A stretch of 64,000 nt of DNA from CAIKNB01 sp964415965 (GTDB lineage: Bacteria; Patescibacteriota; Patescibacteriia; 2-12-FULL-60-25). This document shows, one piece after another, positions 22,956 to 30,212 of the stretch. Under the pieces are notes generated by a model. That model was given only the letters and a program-made list of their open reading frames with translations, ran no database searches and was not told where the DNA came from. How positions within the stretch are numbered: position 1 is the stretch's first letter; every line of letters starts with the position of its first letter. The position numbers were made by a program, and so were the translations under genes. The DNA is taken from NCBI GenBank assembly GCA_964415965.1, contig CAYQCK010000001.1:434001-498000 (forward strand), written 5' to 3'.

Positions 22956-24299
22956 ATGGGATTCTTGTTCGCGCTGTTTGCGGTCCTGCCGTTGGCTGTG
23001 GATTTCGGCCATGAGCTGCCGTACGAACCGCTGAAAATCCTGCTGATCGAGATTGGGGCGATTGCAGGCGCGGCGGCGCTTTTCGTCGTCGGCTTCGCCA
23101 GGCGCTCGACCGGATCATTCAGGAAGTTGGCGGCGTCCATGGGGCCGCTTGATTATGCGGTCATGGCTTGGCTGGTCGTCTTATCCTTATCGACCGAATG
23201 TTCGGTCGACCCGGCTTCGAGCTTTTGGGGCTCGGCGGAACGGGGGACTGGTTTTCTGTATTATTGGTGCCTGACGGCTATATATTTCGTCGTCCGCTCC
23301 GCGGCCCAGCCTCGGGATTGGCGTTTGTTCCTGCGTTTCACTTCCGTTGTCGCCTGCGCCGTGTCGGTTTACGGCATCCTGCAGTGGCTGGGCGTGGATG
23401 CGCCGGGGCTGCGGCAGGCTTTCAGGCTGTACGGCCGCAGCGGTCCGACGCGCGCTTTTTCGACCTTCGGCCATCCGAATTTCCTGGGCGTCTATCTCGC
23501 GCTCTGGCTGCCGTTCGCTTGGTATATGTGGCGCGGAGAGGCCCGGAGGCTTTGGCGTCCGTTAGCTGCCGTTTCCGGCGTCCTTTCGGCCATGGCTCTC
23601 GTCCTGACGTATTCACGCGGGGCGTGGCTCGGGGCCGGGGCGGGTTTGGCGGTTGGTTTGGCTTTTCGCCAGATTGAATCCGGCAAATGGAATCGGAAAA
23701 TGCTCGCGGCCTTGGTGGCTTTGGCGGTCGTGTCCTGCGGTCTGTTGGTTTGGCAGGCGCCGCGCCTGAAGGGCTCGGCCAATTCATTCGCATACCGCAT
23801 CGGTACGTCTTTTGATTTCACCCAGGGTTCCACGTTGGCGCGGACGGCCGAATGGTCGTATGCGGTCGGGCTGCTGCCGGCGCGTCCCATTTTAGGCTAC
23901 GGCTTGGATACCTATATCCGTTACGCCGGGGAGAGGGTCAAGGATCCGGCTGAACGCAACCGGGATTTCCAGGCGGCCGATCCGTCGTTGGCCGACAGGC
24001 TGCATAATCTCGCTTTGGATATCTTGTGGGCGACCGGAATCGTCGGCCTGGTTGCCTTCGGCCTGGTTTTGGTCTGTGTATTCATCAGAGTACGGAAGTT
24101 GTTCATCGAGAATAAGGAAAGTAGGCATTGGCTGACGGTTTTGTGTTCGGGACTTGCGGTTTATCTGGTCTGCGGTTTTACCGGCTTCGACTTCAGCCTC
24201 TCCGGACTCTGGTTTTACCTGCTCTTGGCCGGGGTCGCGTCGGCTGGCACGTCGGGCAGTCCGTTCGGCCAAAAAACAAGCCCCCAGGTTGTGTCCTGA
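22956..24299 (+). CDS. O-antigen ligase (Wzy_C/WaaL) family membrane protein
   Basis: 447 residues with about 11 hydrophobic spans. The family signature is present: AFSTFGHPNFLGVYLALWLP near residue 170, LTYSRGAWLG near 215, a large outer loop with ILGYGLDTY (about 315) and DRLHNLALDILW (about 345). Members ligate or polymerise glycans, or glycosylate surface proteins, using lipid-linked sugars on the outer face of the membrane. In a cell of this type it would act on an S-layer or surface glycan; the substrate is unknown. The C-terminal codons overlap a terminator for the convergent VWA gene. Confidence 0.85.
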   Translation: MGFLFALFAVLPLAVDFGHELPYEPLKILLIEIGAIAGAAALFVVGFARRSTGSFRKLAASMGPLDYAVMAWLVVLSLSTECSVDPASSFWGSAERGTGFLYYWCLTAIYFVVRSAAQPRDWRLFLRFTSVVACAVSVYGILQWLGVDAPGLRQAFRLYGRSGPTRAFSTFGHPNFLGVYLALWLPFAWYMWRGEARRLWRPLAAVSGVLSAMALVLTYSRGAWLGAGAGLAVGLAFRQIESGKWNRKMLAALVALAVVSCGLLVWQAPRLKGSANSFAYRIGTSFDFTQGSTLARTAEWSYAVGLLPARPILGYGLDTYIRYAGERVKDPAERNRDFQAADPSLADRLHNLALDILWATGIVGLVAFGLVLVCVFIRVRKLFIENKESRHWLTVLCSGLAVYLVCGFTGFDFSLSGLWFYLLLAGVASAGTSGSPFGQKTSPQVVS

Positions 24300-24304
24300 G
24301 GGCT
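24271..24304 (-). terminator. Terminator of the VWA gene 24326-25009
   Basis: GCCCCCAGG (24280-24288) pairs with CCTGAGGGC (24295-24303) with one mismatch. On the minus strand a U-rich tail (complement of 24271-24276) follows. It lies over the stop codon of the convergent ligase-like gene. Confidence 0.8.
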
Positions 24305-24325
24305 GCTGAGGTCCGGCCCGTGGAG

Positions 24326-25009
24326 TCACGGCCGGCTGTGGGTCGACATGATGGTGCTGAGGCTGAAGAGCACCGAGGTCTCTTCGCCGGCCTTCTTCAC
24401 GCCTTCCTCGGTCGGGGCGACGGTCCGGGCCAGGTCGTCCTGGAACCCGAGGTCGAGCGCCATCTTCCTGGAGTCGACGCCGATGCCGATGACCTGGAGC
24501 TTGAAGCCGCGTTCCCGGGCCTGACGAGACAGTTCGCGCATCCTCGCGCGATAGCCGGGGTCCGAGGATGTGTCGTCGCCGTCGCTGATGACCGAGATGG
24601 CCACGTTGACGCAACTGCCCTGGCCTTCGGCGACCGCGTGGAATTCCAGGGCGACGTACAGGGCTGCGTACACCGCCTCGTAGAGCTTGGTCCCGCCGTC
24701 CGGGCAGTAGGTGTCGAGATGCTTCACTTGCCTGACGGGCTGGGGGCGGACGTCGAGCGACACCTCGCTGCCGAAGGTGAAGATGGCCAGCGTGGTGTTT
24801 TCGGCCCCGTCGACCTTCTGGACCGTGGCGATGATCTCGTTGGCGGATTTGCGCGGCGTCTGTCCGAACTCGGCCATGGAACCGCTGCGGTCGAGCAGCA
24901 GCAGCGCGAGCGTGGCCCCGGTTTGCGGTTTCAAGAGCGCTGACTGGTTGCTGTGCAGGCTCGCCCGAGCCAGCATCAAGCTGTGTTCGGTCGTGCTGTC
25001 CTTGTTCAT
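24326..25009 (-). CDS. VWA-domain protein, TerY-like size
   Basis: 227 residues, almost entirely one VWA domain. The metal site is the canonical DRSGS in LALLLLDRSGSMAEFG near residue 40. Thr of PDGGTKLYEAV and Asp of ISDGDDTSS complete the MIDAS. It lacks a signal peptide, so it acts in the cytoplasm as a protein-binding module. It has a strong promoter, the CATCAGCTCTTTCACC leader element and AGGAGG before ATG. These link it to the kinase/VWA cluster 8 kb away, although its neighbours are a metal importer and a ligase-like gene. Confidence 0.85.
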   Translation of the reverse strand: MNKDSTTEHSLMLARASLHSNQSALLKPQTGATLALLLLDRSGSMAEFGQTPRKSANEIIATVQKVDGAENTTLAIFTFGSEVSLDVRPQPVRQVKHLDTYCPDGGTKLYEAVYAALYVALEFHAVAEGQGSCVNVAISVISDGDDTSSDPGYRARMRELSRQARERGFKLQVIGIGVDSRKMALDLGFQDDLARTVAPTEEGVKKAGEETSVLFSLSTIMSTHSRP

Positions 25010-25040
25010 GCTGCCTCCTGGGTGAAAGAGCTGATGGCTG

Positions 25041-25069
25041 AACTTAGCCTAAAACAGCCCGTTTGTCAA
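25041..25069 (-). promoter_or_regulatory. Promoter of the VWA gene 24326-25009
   Basis: Minus strand TTGACA (25069-25064), a 17-nt spacer and TAAGTT (25046-25041), the same hexamers as the distal promoter at 16407-16435. Confidence 0.8.
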
Positions 25070-25099
25070 GGGCTTGGGGGCGACTGTCAGGGCTTCGTT

Positions 25100-25912
25100 T
25101 CAGGCTTTGAAAACGGGGATTTTGCGCGCCAGGGCAGCCAGCATGAACAGCGCCATGCCGCACAGGATGATGGTCGCGCCCGGAGGCAGGTCGAAAGCGG
25201 CGGACAGCAGGAGCCCGGCGATGACCGCGATGTTTGCGGCGAAGACGCTCAGGACCATCAGGATGCGGAACGATTTCGCCAGGAGTTTGGCTGTGGTCAC
25301 GGGGATGATGAGCAGCGCGCTCACCAGGATGATGCCCAGGAGTTTCATGCCGAGCACCACGGCCACGGCCACGCCGACATAGAGCATCATCCGGTAGATT
25401 TCGATGCGGATGCCGTGGACGTAGGCCGTCTCCTGGTTGAGGATGAAGAGCGCCAGTTGCCGGTAGCGGGAGAGGATGAAGGCCGCGATGACCGTCCCTA
25501 AGGCCGCCATGAGCGCCAGCTCGCTCCACTGCAACGACAGGATGTTGCCGAAGAGGTACGAGGTGAGCTCGGGCCGGTAGCCGGTGCTGAACGAGAGCAG
25601 GACGATGCCGAGCGCCATGCCCGACGTGAAAATCAAGCCGATGATGGCGTCGGAAGAAAGCTTGGTCCGCCGTTCGAGATAGGCGATGATGGCGGCGAAC
25701 ACGGCGGCGAAACCGATCGCGCTGAGCAGGGGATTGGTGCCCAGGAGCAGGCCGGCCGCGACGCCGGAGAGCGAGGCGTGGGCGATGCCGTCGCTCATGA
25801 ACGCCATGCGGCGCAGGACCACGAAGATGCCCATGAGCGCGAGCAAGCTCCCCAAAAGGACGCCGGCGATGAGCGCGCGCTGCATGAAGGGGTAGCTCAG
25901 GAGTTCCAGCAT
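25100..25912 (-). CDS. znuB: Metal ABC transporter permease (ZnuB/MntB family)
   Basis: 270 residues with about eight membrane spans. The family motifs include RRMAFMSDGIAHASLSGVA near residue 35 and the GxxxxG-rich loop GMKLLGIILVSALLIIPVTTA near 190, where the ATPase docks. It forms the channel for zinc or manganese import. It starts one base after the ATPase gene stops, forming the third gene of a compact znuA-znuC-znuB operon. Zinc rather than manganese is the usual guess; the sequence alone does not decide. Confidence 0.92.
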   Translation of the reverse strand: MLELLSYPFMQRALIAGVLLGSLLALMGIFVVLRRMAFMSDGIAHASLSGVAAGLLLGTNPLLSAIGFAAVFAAIIAYLERRTKLSSDAIIGLIFTSGMALGIVLLSFSTGYRPELTSYLFGNILSLQWSELALMAALGTVIAAFILSRYRQLALFILNQETAYVHGIRIEIYRMMLYVGVAVAVVLGMKLLGIILVSALLIIPVTTAKLLAKSFRILMVLSVFAANIAVIAGLLLSAAFDLPPGATIILCGMALFMLAALARKIPVFKA

Positions 25913-25913
25913 A

Positions 25914-26609
25914 TCAGTGGAGGTGGAGGTCGACGCGCGACCCGTAAAGCTTACCTAACGTCTGCTTGTCGAGGACCTTGGACGGCACGCCGTCGCACAC
26001 CAGGTTGCGGTTCAGGCAGATGACCTGGTCGGCGAAGCCGTGGACGAAGCTGACCTCATGGCTGATGAGCAGGACCGTGACCTTGTGCTTGGTGTTCAGG
26101 TGTTCTATCAGGTCGTAGAAGGCCTTGGCGCCCTCGATGTCGATTCCCGAAGACGGCTCGTCGAGCAGCAGGAGGTCCGGGTTCTTGAACAACGCCTGCG
26201 CGATCATGACGCGCTGGAGCTGCCCTCCGGACAGTTCGCCGATGAGCTTATCCTTCAGGGTATCGACCTGGACGTCGCGGCAGATGGTTTCGGCTTTGCG
26301 CTTGCCGAGGTTCGGCGCCGTGAAGGACAGGAACTCGCGGACCGTTATCGGGACGGTCCGGTCGAAGTCGAAGTGTTGGGGGACGTAACCGATGTGGGGC
26401 AAGGCTTTGGCTATCGATTCGTTGAAGATGCGGATTTCACCGGCATGGGGCACTAGGCCGAGGATGGCCCGGAACAGGGTGGATTTGCCGGATCCGTTGG
26501 GGCCAATCACGGCAGCGATGACGCCTGACTCCAATTCGAAGGAAATATCCTCCAGGACGACATTGCGGCCGAAAGCGACGGTCAGGTTTTTGACATCAAG
26601 GGCTTTCAT
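25914..26609 (-). CDS. znuC: Metal ABC transporter ATPase (ZnuC family)
   Basis: 231 residues, a complete ABC ATPase. Walker A is GPNGSGKST (near residue 37), the signature is LSGGQLQRV (near 137), Walker B is LLLLDEPSSGID and the switch histidine lies in LLISHE. It powers uptake of a divalent metal. Its start codon overlaps the stop of the substrate-binding gene by 4 nt (ATGA), indicating translational coupling. The C-terminus HLH is short and histidine-bearing. Confidence 0.94.
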   Translation of the reverse strand: MKALDVKNLTVAFGRNVVLEDISFELESGVIAAVIGPNGSGKSTLFRAILGLVPHAGEIRIFNESIAKALPHIGYVPQHFDFDRTVPITVREFLSFTAPNLGKRKAETICRDVQVDTLKDKLIGELSGGQLQRVMIAQALFKNPDLLLLDEPSSGIDIEGAKAFYDLIEHLNTKHKVTVLLISHEVSFVHGFADQVICLNRNLVCDGVPSKVLDKQTLGKLYGSRVDLHLH

Positions 26610-27511
26610 AGGGAATCGGCGATGGTTTTGGCGTTGGTCAGGAGCATGTCCAGATAGCCTTTCGCCTGGAGCGAACCGCCTTCCGGATCCAACGCTCTGA
26701 TATCCAGCTTCAGGTCGTCGGCTATCGGTCTGGCCACCTGCTCCGAGAGCTGGGGTTCGATGAACACGGTTTTTATTCCATTGTTTCGGATGAGTTTTTC
26801 CAGCTCGGCCATCTCTTTCGGCGTCAGGGTCTTTCCCGGACTCGGTTCGAACGAACCGACGACCTCCAAGCCGTAGGCGGCGGCGAAGTATTGCCAGGCG
26901 TCATGGTGGGTGACGAGCTTGCCGCCGGCGTGCGGTTTAAGCAGTTCCCGGATACGCGCGTCCGTTTCAGAGATCCGTTTTCGGTATGCTTCCAGGTTAG
27001 CTCGGTAGGACGCGGCATTGTCCGGATCGGCTTTAGCCAGCTCCTCGGCTATCGTTGAAGCGATGGTTCCGCCGTTCGCCGCATCCAGCCAGTAATGCGG
27101 GTCTTCAGCGCCCGTTTCGTCATGTTCGCCGATGGCCGGGGCGGTGCCGGGTCGGCGGAGCTGGATTCCGGCGTCCACGACCACGGTTTTGAGGTTTGGG
27201 ATATTTTGCGCCAAATCCGCGGCCCAAGCGTCCAGGCCGTGGCCGACCATGAACAGGATTTTGACGCCCTGGAGCTTCTTCATCAGCTCGGGAGTCGGCT
27301 CGAAGGTATGGGGACTGGCGCCTGGCGGCAGCAGCGAAAAAGAGTCGATCGCTTCGCCTCCGACGTTTTTCGCGATGTCAGCCAACGGCAAAATCGTGGC
27401 CGCGACCTTCAGTTGGTGAGCGGCCGACGACGGTGCGACCGTGTTCCGGTCGGAACAGCCGGCGCCGACGATAAGCGCGGCCAGGGCCGCGATGGTGAAG
27501 AGTCGTCGCAT
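26606..27511 (-). CDS. znuA: Metal-binding lipoprotein of the ABC importer (ZnuA family)
   Basis: 301 residues. It starts with a lipoprotein signal (MRRLFTIAALAALIVGAGC), with Cys19 as the lipidated residue. Candidate metal ligands are His of PPGASPHTFEP, VGHG, DPHYWLD and HHDAWQYFAAAYG, and Glu of TVFIEPQLS. The His-rich loop of zinc-specific ZnuA is reduced to EHDETGAEDPH. Proteins of this family pass Zn2+ or Mn2+ to the permease. ATG 27511 is chosen because the -10 is 9 nt upstream; the open frame beyond it crosses the promoter. It is first in the operon. Confidence 0.92.
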   Translation of the reverse strand: MRRLFTIAALAALIVGAGCSDRNTVAPSSAAHQLKVAATILPLADIAKNVGGEAIDSFSLLPPGASPHTFEPTPELMKKLQGVKILFMVGHGLDAWAADLAQNIPNLKTVVVDAGIQLRRPGTAPAIGEHDETGAEDPHYWLDAANGGTIASTIAEELAKADPDNAASYRANLEAYRKRISETDARIRELLKPHAGGKLVTHHDAWQYFAAAYGLEVVGSFEPSPGKTLTPKEMAELEKLIRNNGIKTVFIEPQLSEQVARPIADDLKLDIRALDPEGGSLQAKGYLDMLLTNAKTIADSL

Positions 27512-27520
27512 ACGGGTTGT

Positions 27521-27549
27521 ATTGTAGACAATCCGTCGCCCGCTGTCGA
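27521..27549 (-). promoter_or_regulatory. Promoter and possible operator of the metal importer
   Basis: Minus strand TCGACA (27549-27544), a 17-nt spacer and TACAAT (27526-27521). The -10 is the right half of ATTGT-N2-ACAAT (27521-27532), a palindrome well placed for a metalloregulator. The message is predicted to be leaderless. Confidence 0.6.
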
Positions 27550-27570
27550 AGCCTTGGCCTTGCTCGGGTA

Positions 27571-27579
27571 TGGTAAAAT
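27571..27579 (+). promoter_or_regulatory. Extended -10 promoter of the 27588-29252 gene
   Basis: TGG followed by TAAAAT (27574-27579), 8 nt before ATG 27588. No good -35. It is divergent from the znu promoter. Confidence 0.5.
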
Positions 27580-27587
27580 ACGGCCAT

Positions 27588-29252
27588 ATGTTCAAACCAA
27601 AGCGGCTTATCGTCTGGTCGTCCCTTGTCTCGTTGGTGCTTCCGCTCGGCGTCTCGGCGGCGACCCCGCAGCAGATTTTCGGCAAGTCCGTCGATGAGAC
27701 ATTCAAGAAAGATGCGCCGTTGCGCGTCGACGCCAAGATGAGCGTCAAGGTCCAGGAGACTATCGCCGGGAAGGCCAAGATGAGTGATGGTGACCTGCGG
27801 CTGATGCTGCGTTATCGCCAGGCGAAAAACGGCATCCAAGACAGCGAGGGCCGTTTGGTCATCGAACGTGCTGTGTCCTCCGGCGGGGATTCGCTTTTGC
27901 CGCAGAAGCTGGATGCGCCCTTGGCGATCGAATGGAAGTCCATCAACAAGACGGCGTATTTCAGGATCAAGGCGGACACGTTGCCGGCGGAAATCGAACA
28001 GCAACTCGGCTCGGACGTCATGAAGCTCATGGGCCAGTGGATGATGCTGGAGCCTTCCGACGCCAAACAAACGACCCAGTCCTTGAGCGCCGAAGCCAGC
28101 CAGGCATCCCCGATAAAGCTAGGCGGTTCGACCGGCATCAGCGCAGGCTTCATGGCCGAGCTCAAGAAGCTCCAAGTAGCCAAAGTCGACAAGGTCGAAA
28201 GGCGCAAGAACGGCGACCTGGTCTACCGCCTGCGCCTGCGCATCAATCCGGCTGAGCTGGCCAAAGCCGAAAAAGCCCGTTTGGCGGCCATCGCCAAGGA
28301 CCGGGACGCGCGCCTGGCCGGATATGCGAAGCTTGCGGATGCCGAAAGCGCCAAGAGGCTCCGCGCCGACGCCGTCAAGCAGGCGAACGAATCGATTGCG
28401 GCGGCCAAGAAGGATTTTGCCCAGCAGCGCGAGGACGCCAAGCATTTCTGGTTCGCGGCCACGGTCAACGCCACGAAAAACACGCTGGAACGTCTTGAGC
28501 TGAACGGCTGGACGCTCGAAAAGACGGAAGCGACGAAATATGCCAAGGCCTCGCAAAAGCGGACCGAGGCCAAGATGGGGCTCAGCCTATCGCGCGACGG
28601 CGATTGGGAGGTGGTGAAACCGTCGAATGCCCTCGATTTCAAGGCGGTCCTCGTCGGATTGTTCGCCCAAGCCATGCAGAAAGCCGCGGATGAGGCCAAG
28701 GTCGACGCCGTGACGATTGCGCCGTCGAGCGCGCCTGCGACGGTTGTCGGTCTGACGCACGAGTTCATCGAAACGGCCGCGGGTTACAAAGTCGGTTATC
28801 CCGACGGCTGGAATTCCTCGTTGGGCCAGGGCTCGTTCACGGTCACATCCCCTTCGAAAGAGGCCGGCATCCCGCCGGAATTGGCCGTCTGGTCGTTCGA
28901 CGCCATCTCGGGTCTGGATGAGGACGCCATGATCCAAAGCGCCATCGGGCAAGTGCGCGATAATCTTTTGCTGACTGCGGTCGAGCAAGACGGTTGGACC
29001 TATACTTTGACTGCTCCCGAAGCCGTGACGGCCAAGACTACGCTGGACGGTTCGGTCGCGGGCAAGTCGTTCCTCATGACGCGGAACACGGATCTTGGCG
29101 TGATCGTCACCCGGATACGGATATTCCCCAACGTTGCCGGGGACAAGTATCTCGCTGTCATGTTCCATGAACCGTCGGTGCCGAGCGCCGCGCTGGAAAG
29201 GACGCGGGACGCCATGCTGGATTCGTTCACCGTCATCAACCCGGTTCCTTGA
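27588..29252 (+). CDS. Exported protein, function unknown
   Basis: 554 residues with a signal peptide (MFKPKRLIVWSSLVSLVLPL, cleavage near SAA|TPQ). The body alternates beta-like regions with a long charged helical stretch near 225-285 (AELAKAEKARLAAIAKDRDA, VKQANESIAAAKKDFAQQRE). The last 170 residues (GYKVGYPDGWNSSLGQGSF) resemble a PsbP/DUF1795-type fold, which I offer only as a lead. It acts outside the membrane. ATG 27588 is supported by the -10 and by the signal peptide; the in-frame ATG at 27570 would precede the -10. Divergent from the metal importer. Confidence 0.7.
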   Translation: MFKPKRLIVWSSLVSLVLPLGVSAATPQQIFGKSVDETFKKDAPLRVDAKMSVKVQETIAGKAKMSDGDLRLMLRYRQAKNGIQDSEGRLVIERAVSSGGDSLLPQKLDAPLAIEWKSINKTAYFRIKADTLPAEIEQQLGSDVMKLMGQWMMLEPSDAKQTTQSLSAEASQASPIKLGGSTGISAGFMAELKKLQVAKVDKVERRKNGDLVYRLRLRINPAELAKAEKARLAAIAKDRDARLAGYAKLADAESAKRLRADAVKQANESIAAAKKDFAQQREDAKHFWFAATVNATKNTLERLELNGWTLEKTEATKYAKASQKRTEAKMGLSLSRDGDWEVVKPSNALDFKAVLVGLFAQAMQKAADEAKVDAVTIAPSSAPATVVGLTHEFIETAAGYKVGYPDGWNSSLGQGSFTVTSPSKEAGIPPELAVWSFDAISGLDEDAMIQSAIGQVRDNLLLTAVEQDGWTYTLTAPEAVTAKTTLDGSVAGKSFLMTRNTDLGVIVTRIRIFPNVAGDKYLAVMFHEPSVPSAALERTRDAMLDSFTVINPVP

Positions 29253-29277
29253 CCCGGCGGCCGTGGCGGGTTAACTT
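29249..29277 (+). promoter_or_regulatory. Promoter of the 29286-29735 gene
   Basis: TTGACC (29249-29254), overlapping the upstream stop codon, a 17-nt spacer and TAACTT (29272-29277), 8 nt before ATG 29286. Confidence 0.65.
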
Positions 29278-29285
29278 ATCGGCCT

Positions 29286-29735
29286 ATGATGTTGGAATTC
29301 TGCACGCTCCAGTTCACCCGCGAGGAGCTCAAGGAAGTGCGCTTTGCCTTGCTCCAGCGCGCCATGGTCGAGGACGAGCTGCGCCGGGAAAAGGGGCAGG
29401 AGAAAGCCGACCGCCATCCGCTGCTCGACAAGGTCGAGGCGCTTTTGGCCGACGATCAGGAGAAGCTGAAGGTCCTGGACCAGGAAGTCGAGGACGGATT
29501 GTGGGAATTCTCCTGGTACGCCTTCACGGACGAATGGGCCTGGTACCGCGCGGCGCAGGAACTCGATTCCGATCCTGAATCGAGTAAGCTCGCCGAAACC
29601 GAAAAGAAAGCGCGCATCGAGAAGCTCTACAAAGACAACTTCGACCGCTACGTGGCCGAAGTGGACATGCGCGAGGCGTCCATGAAAGAGCGGGGAGCGT
29701 CCCAGAAACAAGACCACAAAAAACCGTCCCGGTGA
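29286..29735 (+). CDS. Uncharacterised soluble protein
   Basis: 149 residues, helical and highly charged. Segments such as FTREELKEVRFALLQRAMVE and DDQEKLKVLDQEVEDGLW suggest helical hairpins; the WYAFTDEWAWYRAAQEL region is tryptophan-rich. No family recognised. It has its own leaderless promoter immediately after the exported-protein gene, and its stop codon is in the stem of the terminator at 29716-29751. Confidence 0.65.
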   Translation: MMLEFCTLQFTREELKEVRFALLQRAMVEDELRREKGQEKADRHPLLDKVEALLADDQEKLKVLDQEVEDGLWEFSWYAFTDEWAWYRAAQELDSDPESSKLAETEKKARIEKLYKDNFDRYVAEVDMREASMKERGASQKQDHKKPSR

Positions 29736-29751
29736 TCCCGGGACGGTTTTT
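29716..29751. terminator. Bidirectional terminator
   Basis: AACCGTCCCGG (29722-29732) and its complement CCGGGACGGTT form a long GC-rich stem with A-runs before and T-runs after. It serves the 29286 gene and could stop leftward reading too. Confidence 0.9.
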
Positions 29752-29784
29752 GGATGGATGTGTCTTTCCGCCCCGGTGCTCCGA

Positions 29785-29803
29785 CCAGGGTTGGCTCCGG
29801 CGG
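29785..29803. repeat. 19-nt sequence also present at 11288-11306
   Basis: CCAGGGTTGGCTCCGGCGG here and CCAGGATTGGCTCCGCCGG at 11288-11306, with two mismatches. Both lie in gaps next to a cluster or membrane-protein gene and in imperfect stems. Confidence 0.45.
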
Positions 29804-29822
29804 GAATCCAGAAAACGAAAAG

Positions 29823-30068
29823 TCACAGCTTCACCACCGGATCCTGGATGTCCGTCGTTTCCTGTTGGGCCGCCATGAGCGGCGCTATCTCGTCCAGCGG
29901 GTTCATGAAGCTCATGGCCACGGCCGCGACCAGGTAGGACGCCAGGAAGGCGGCGATGAGCCACACGAAAGCGTCGTCCTCCTCGAGGCTGTCGACGAAG
30001 ACGTGCTTGATGAGCAGGGCGAAGCCCATGATCACCGCCGCGATGGCGAGGTTGATGAGGCTGAACAT
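29823..30068 (-). CDS. Small membrane protein, two spans
   Basis: 81 residues. Spans at about 3-24 and 33-55 flank an acidic loop (SLEEDDAF), and the C-terminus is polar (QQETTDIQDPVVKL). No family known. It has its own promoter and diverges from the large membrane protein at 30213. The leader (CTTCTCACCG) partly resembles the element of the VWA genes. Confidence 0.6.
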   Translation of the reverse strand: MFSLINLAIAAVIMGFALLIKHVFVDSLEEDDAFVWLIAAFLASYLVAAVAMSFMNPLDEIAPLMAAQQETTDIQDPVVKL

Positions 30069-30080
30069 CGGTGAGAAGAC

Positions 30081-30109
30081 AGCATAAGGGATACGGTCTG
30101 ACGAATCAA
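30081..30109 (-). promoter_or_regulatory. Promoter of the 29823-30068 gene
   Basis: Minus strand TTGATT (30109-30104), a 17-nt spacer and TATGCT (30086-30081). Confidence 0.6.
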
Positions 30110-30176
30110 GGGCGGGAGGCGGCTGGCCGTCTCGGACGTGGGCATGCCCGGTTTCCTTCGGGCGGGGTCTGGTGGC

Positions 30177-30205
30177 TTGAAAAAATCACGATTTTCTGGT
30201 GTAAT
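30177..30205 (+). promoter_or_regulatory. Promoter of the 30213-31784 gene
   Basis: TTGAAA (30177-30182), a 17-nt spacer and TGTAAT (30200-30205). ATG 30213 is 7 nt downstream, so leaderless. Confidence 0.6.
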
Positions 30206-30212
30206 GCCAGCC

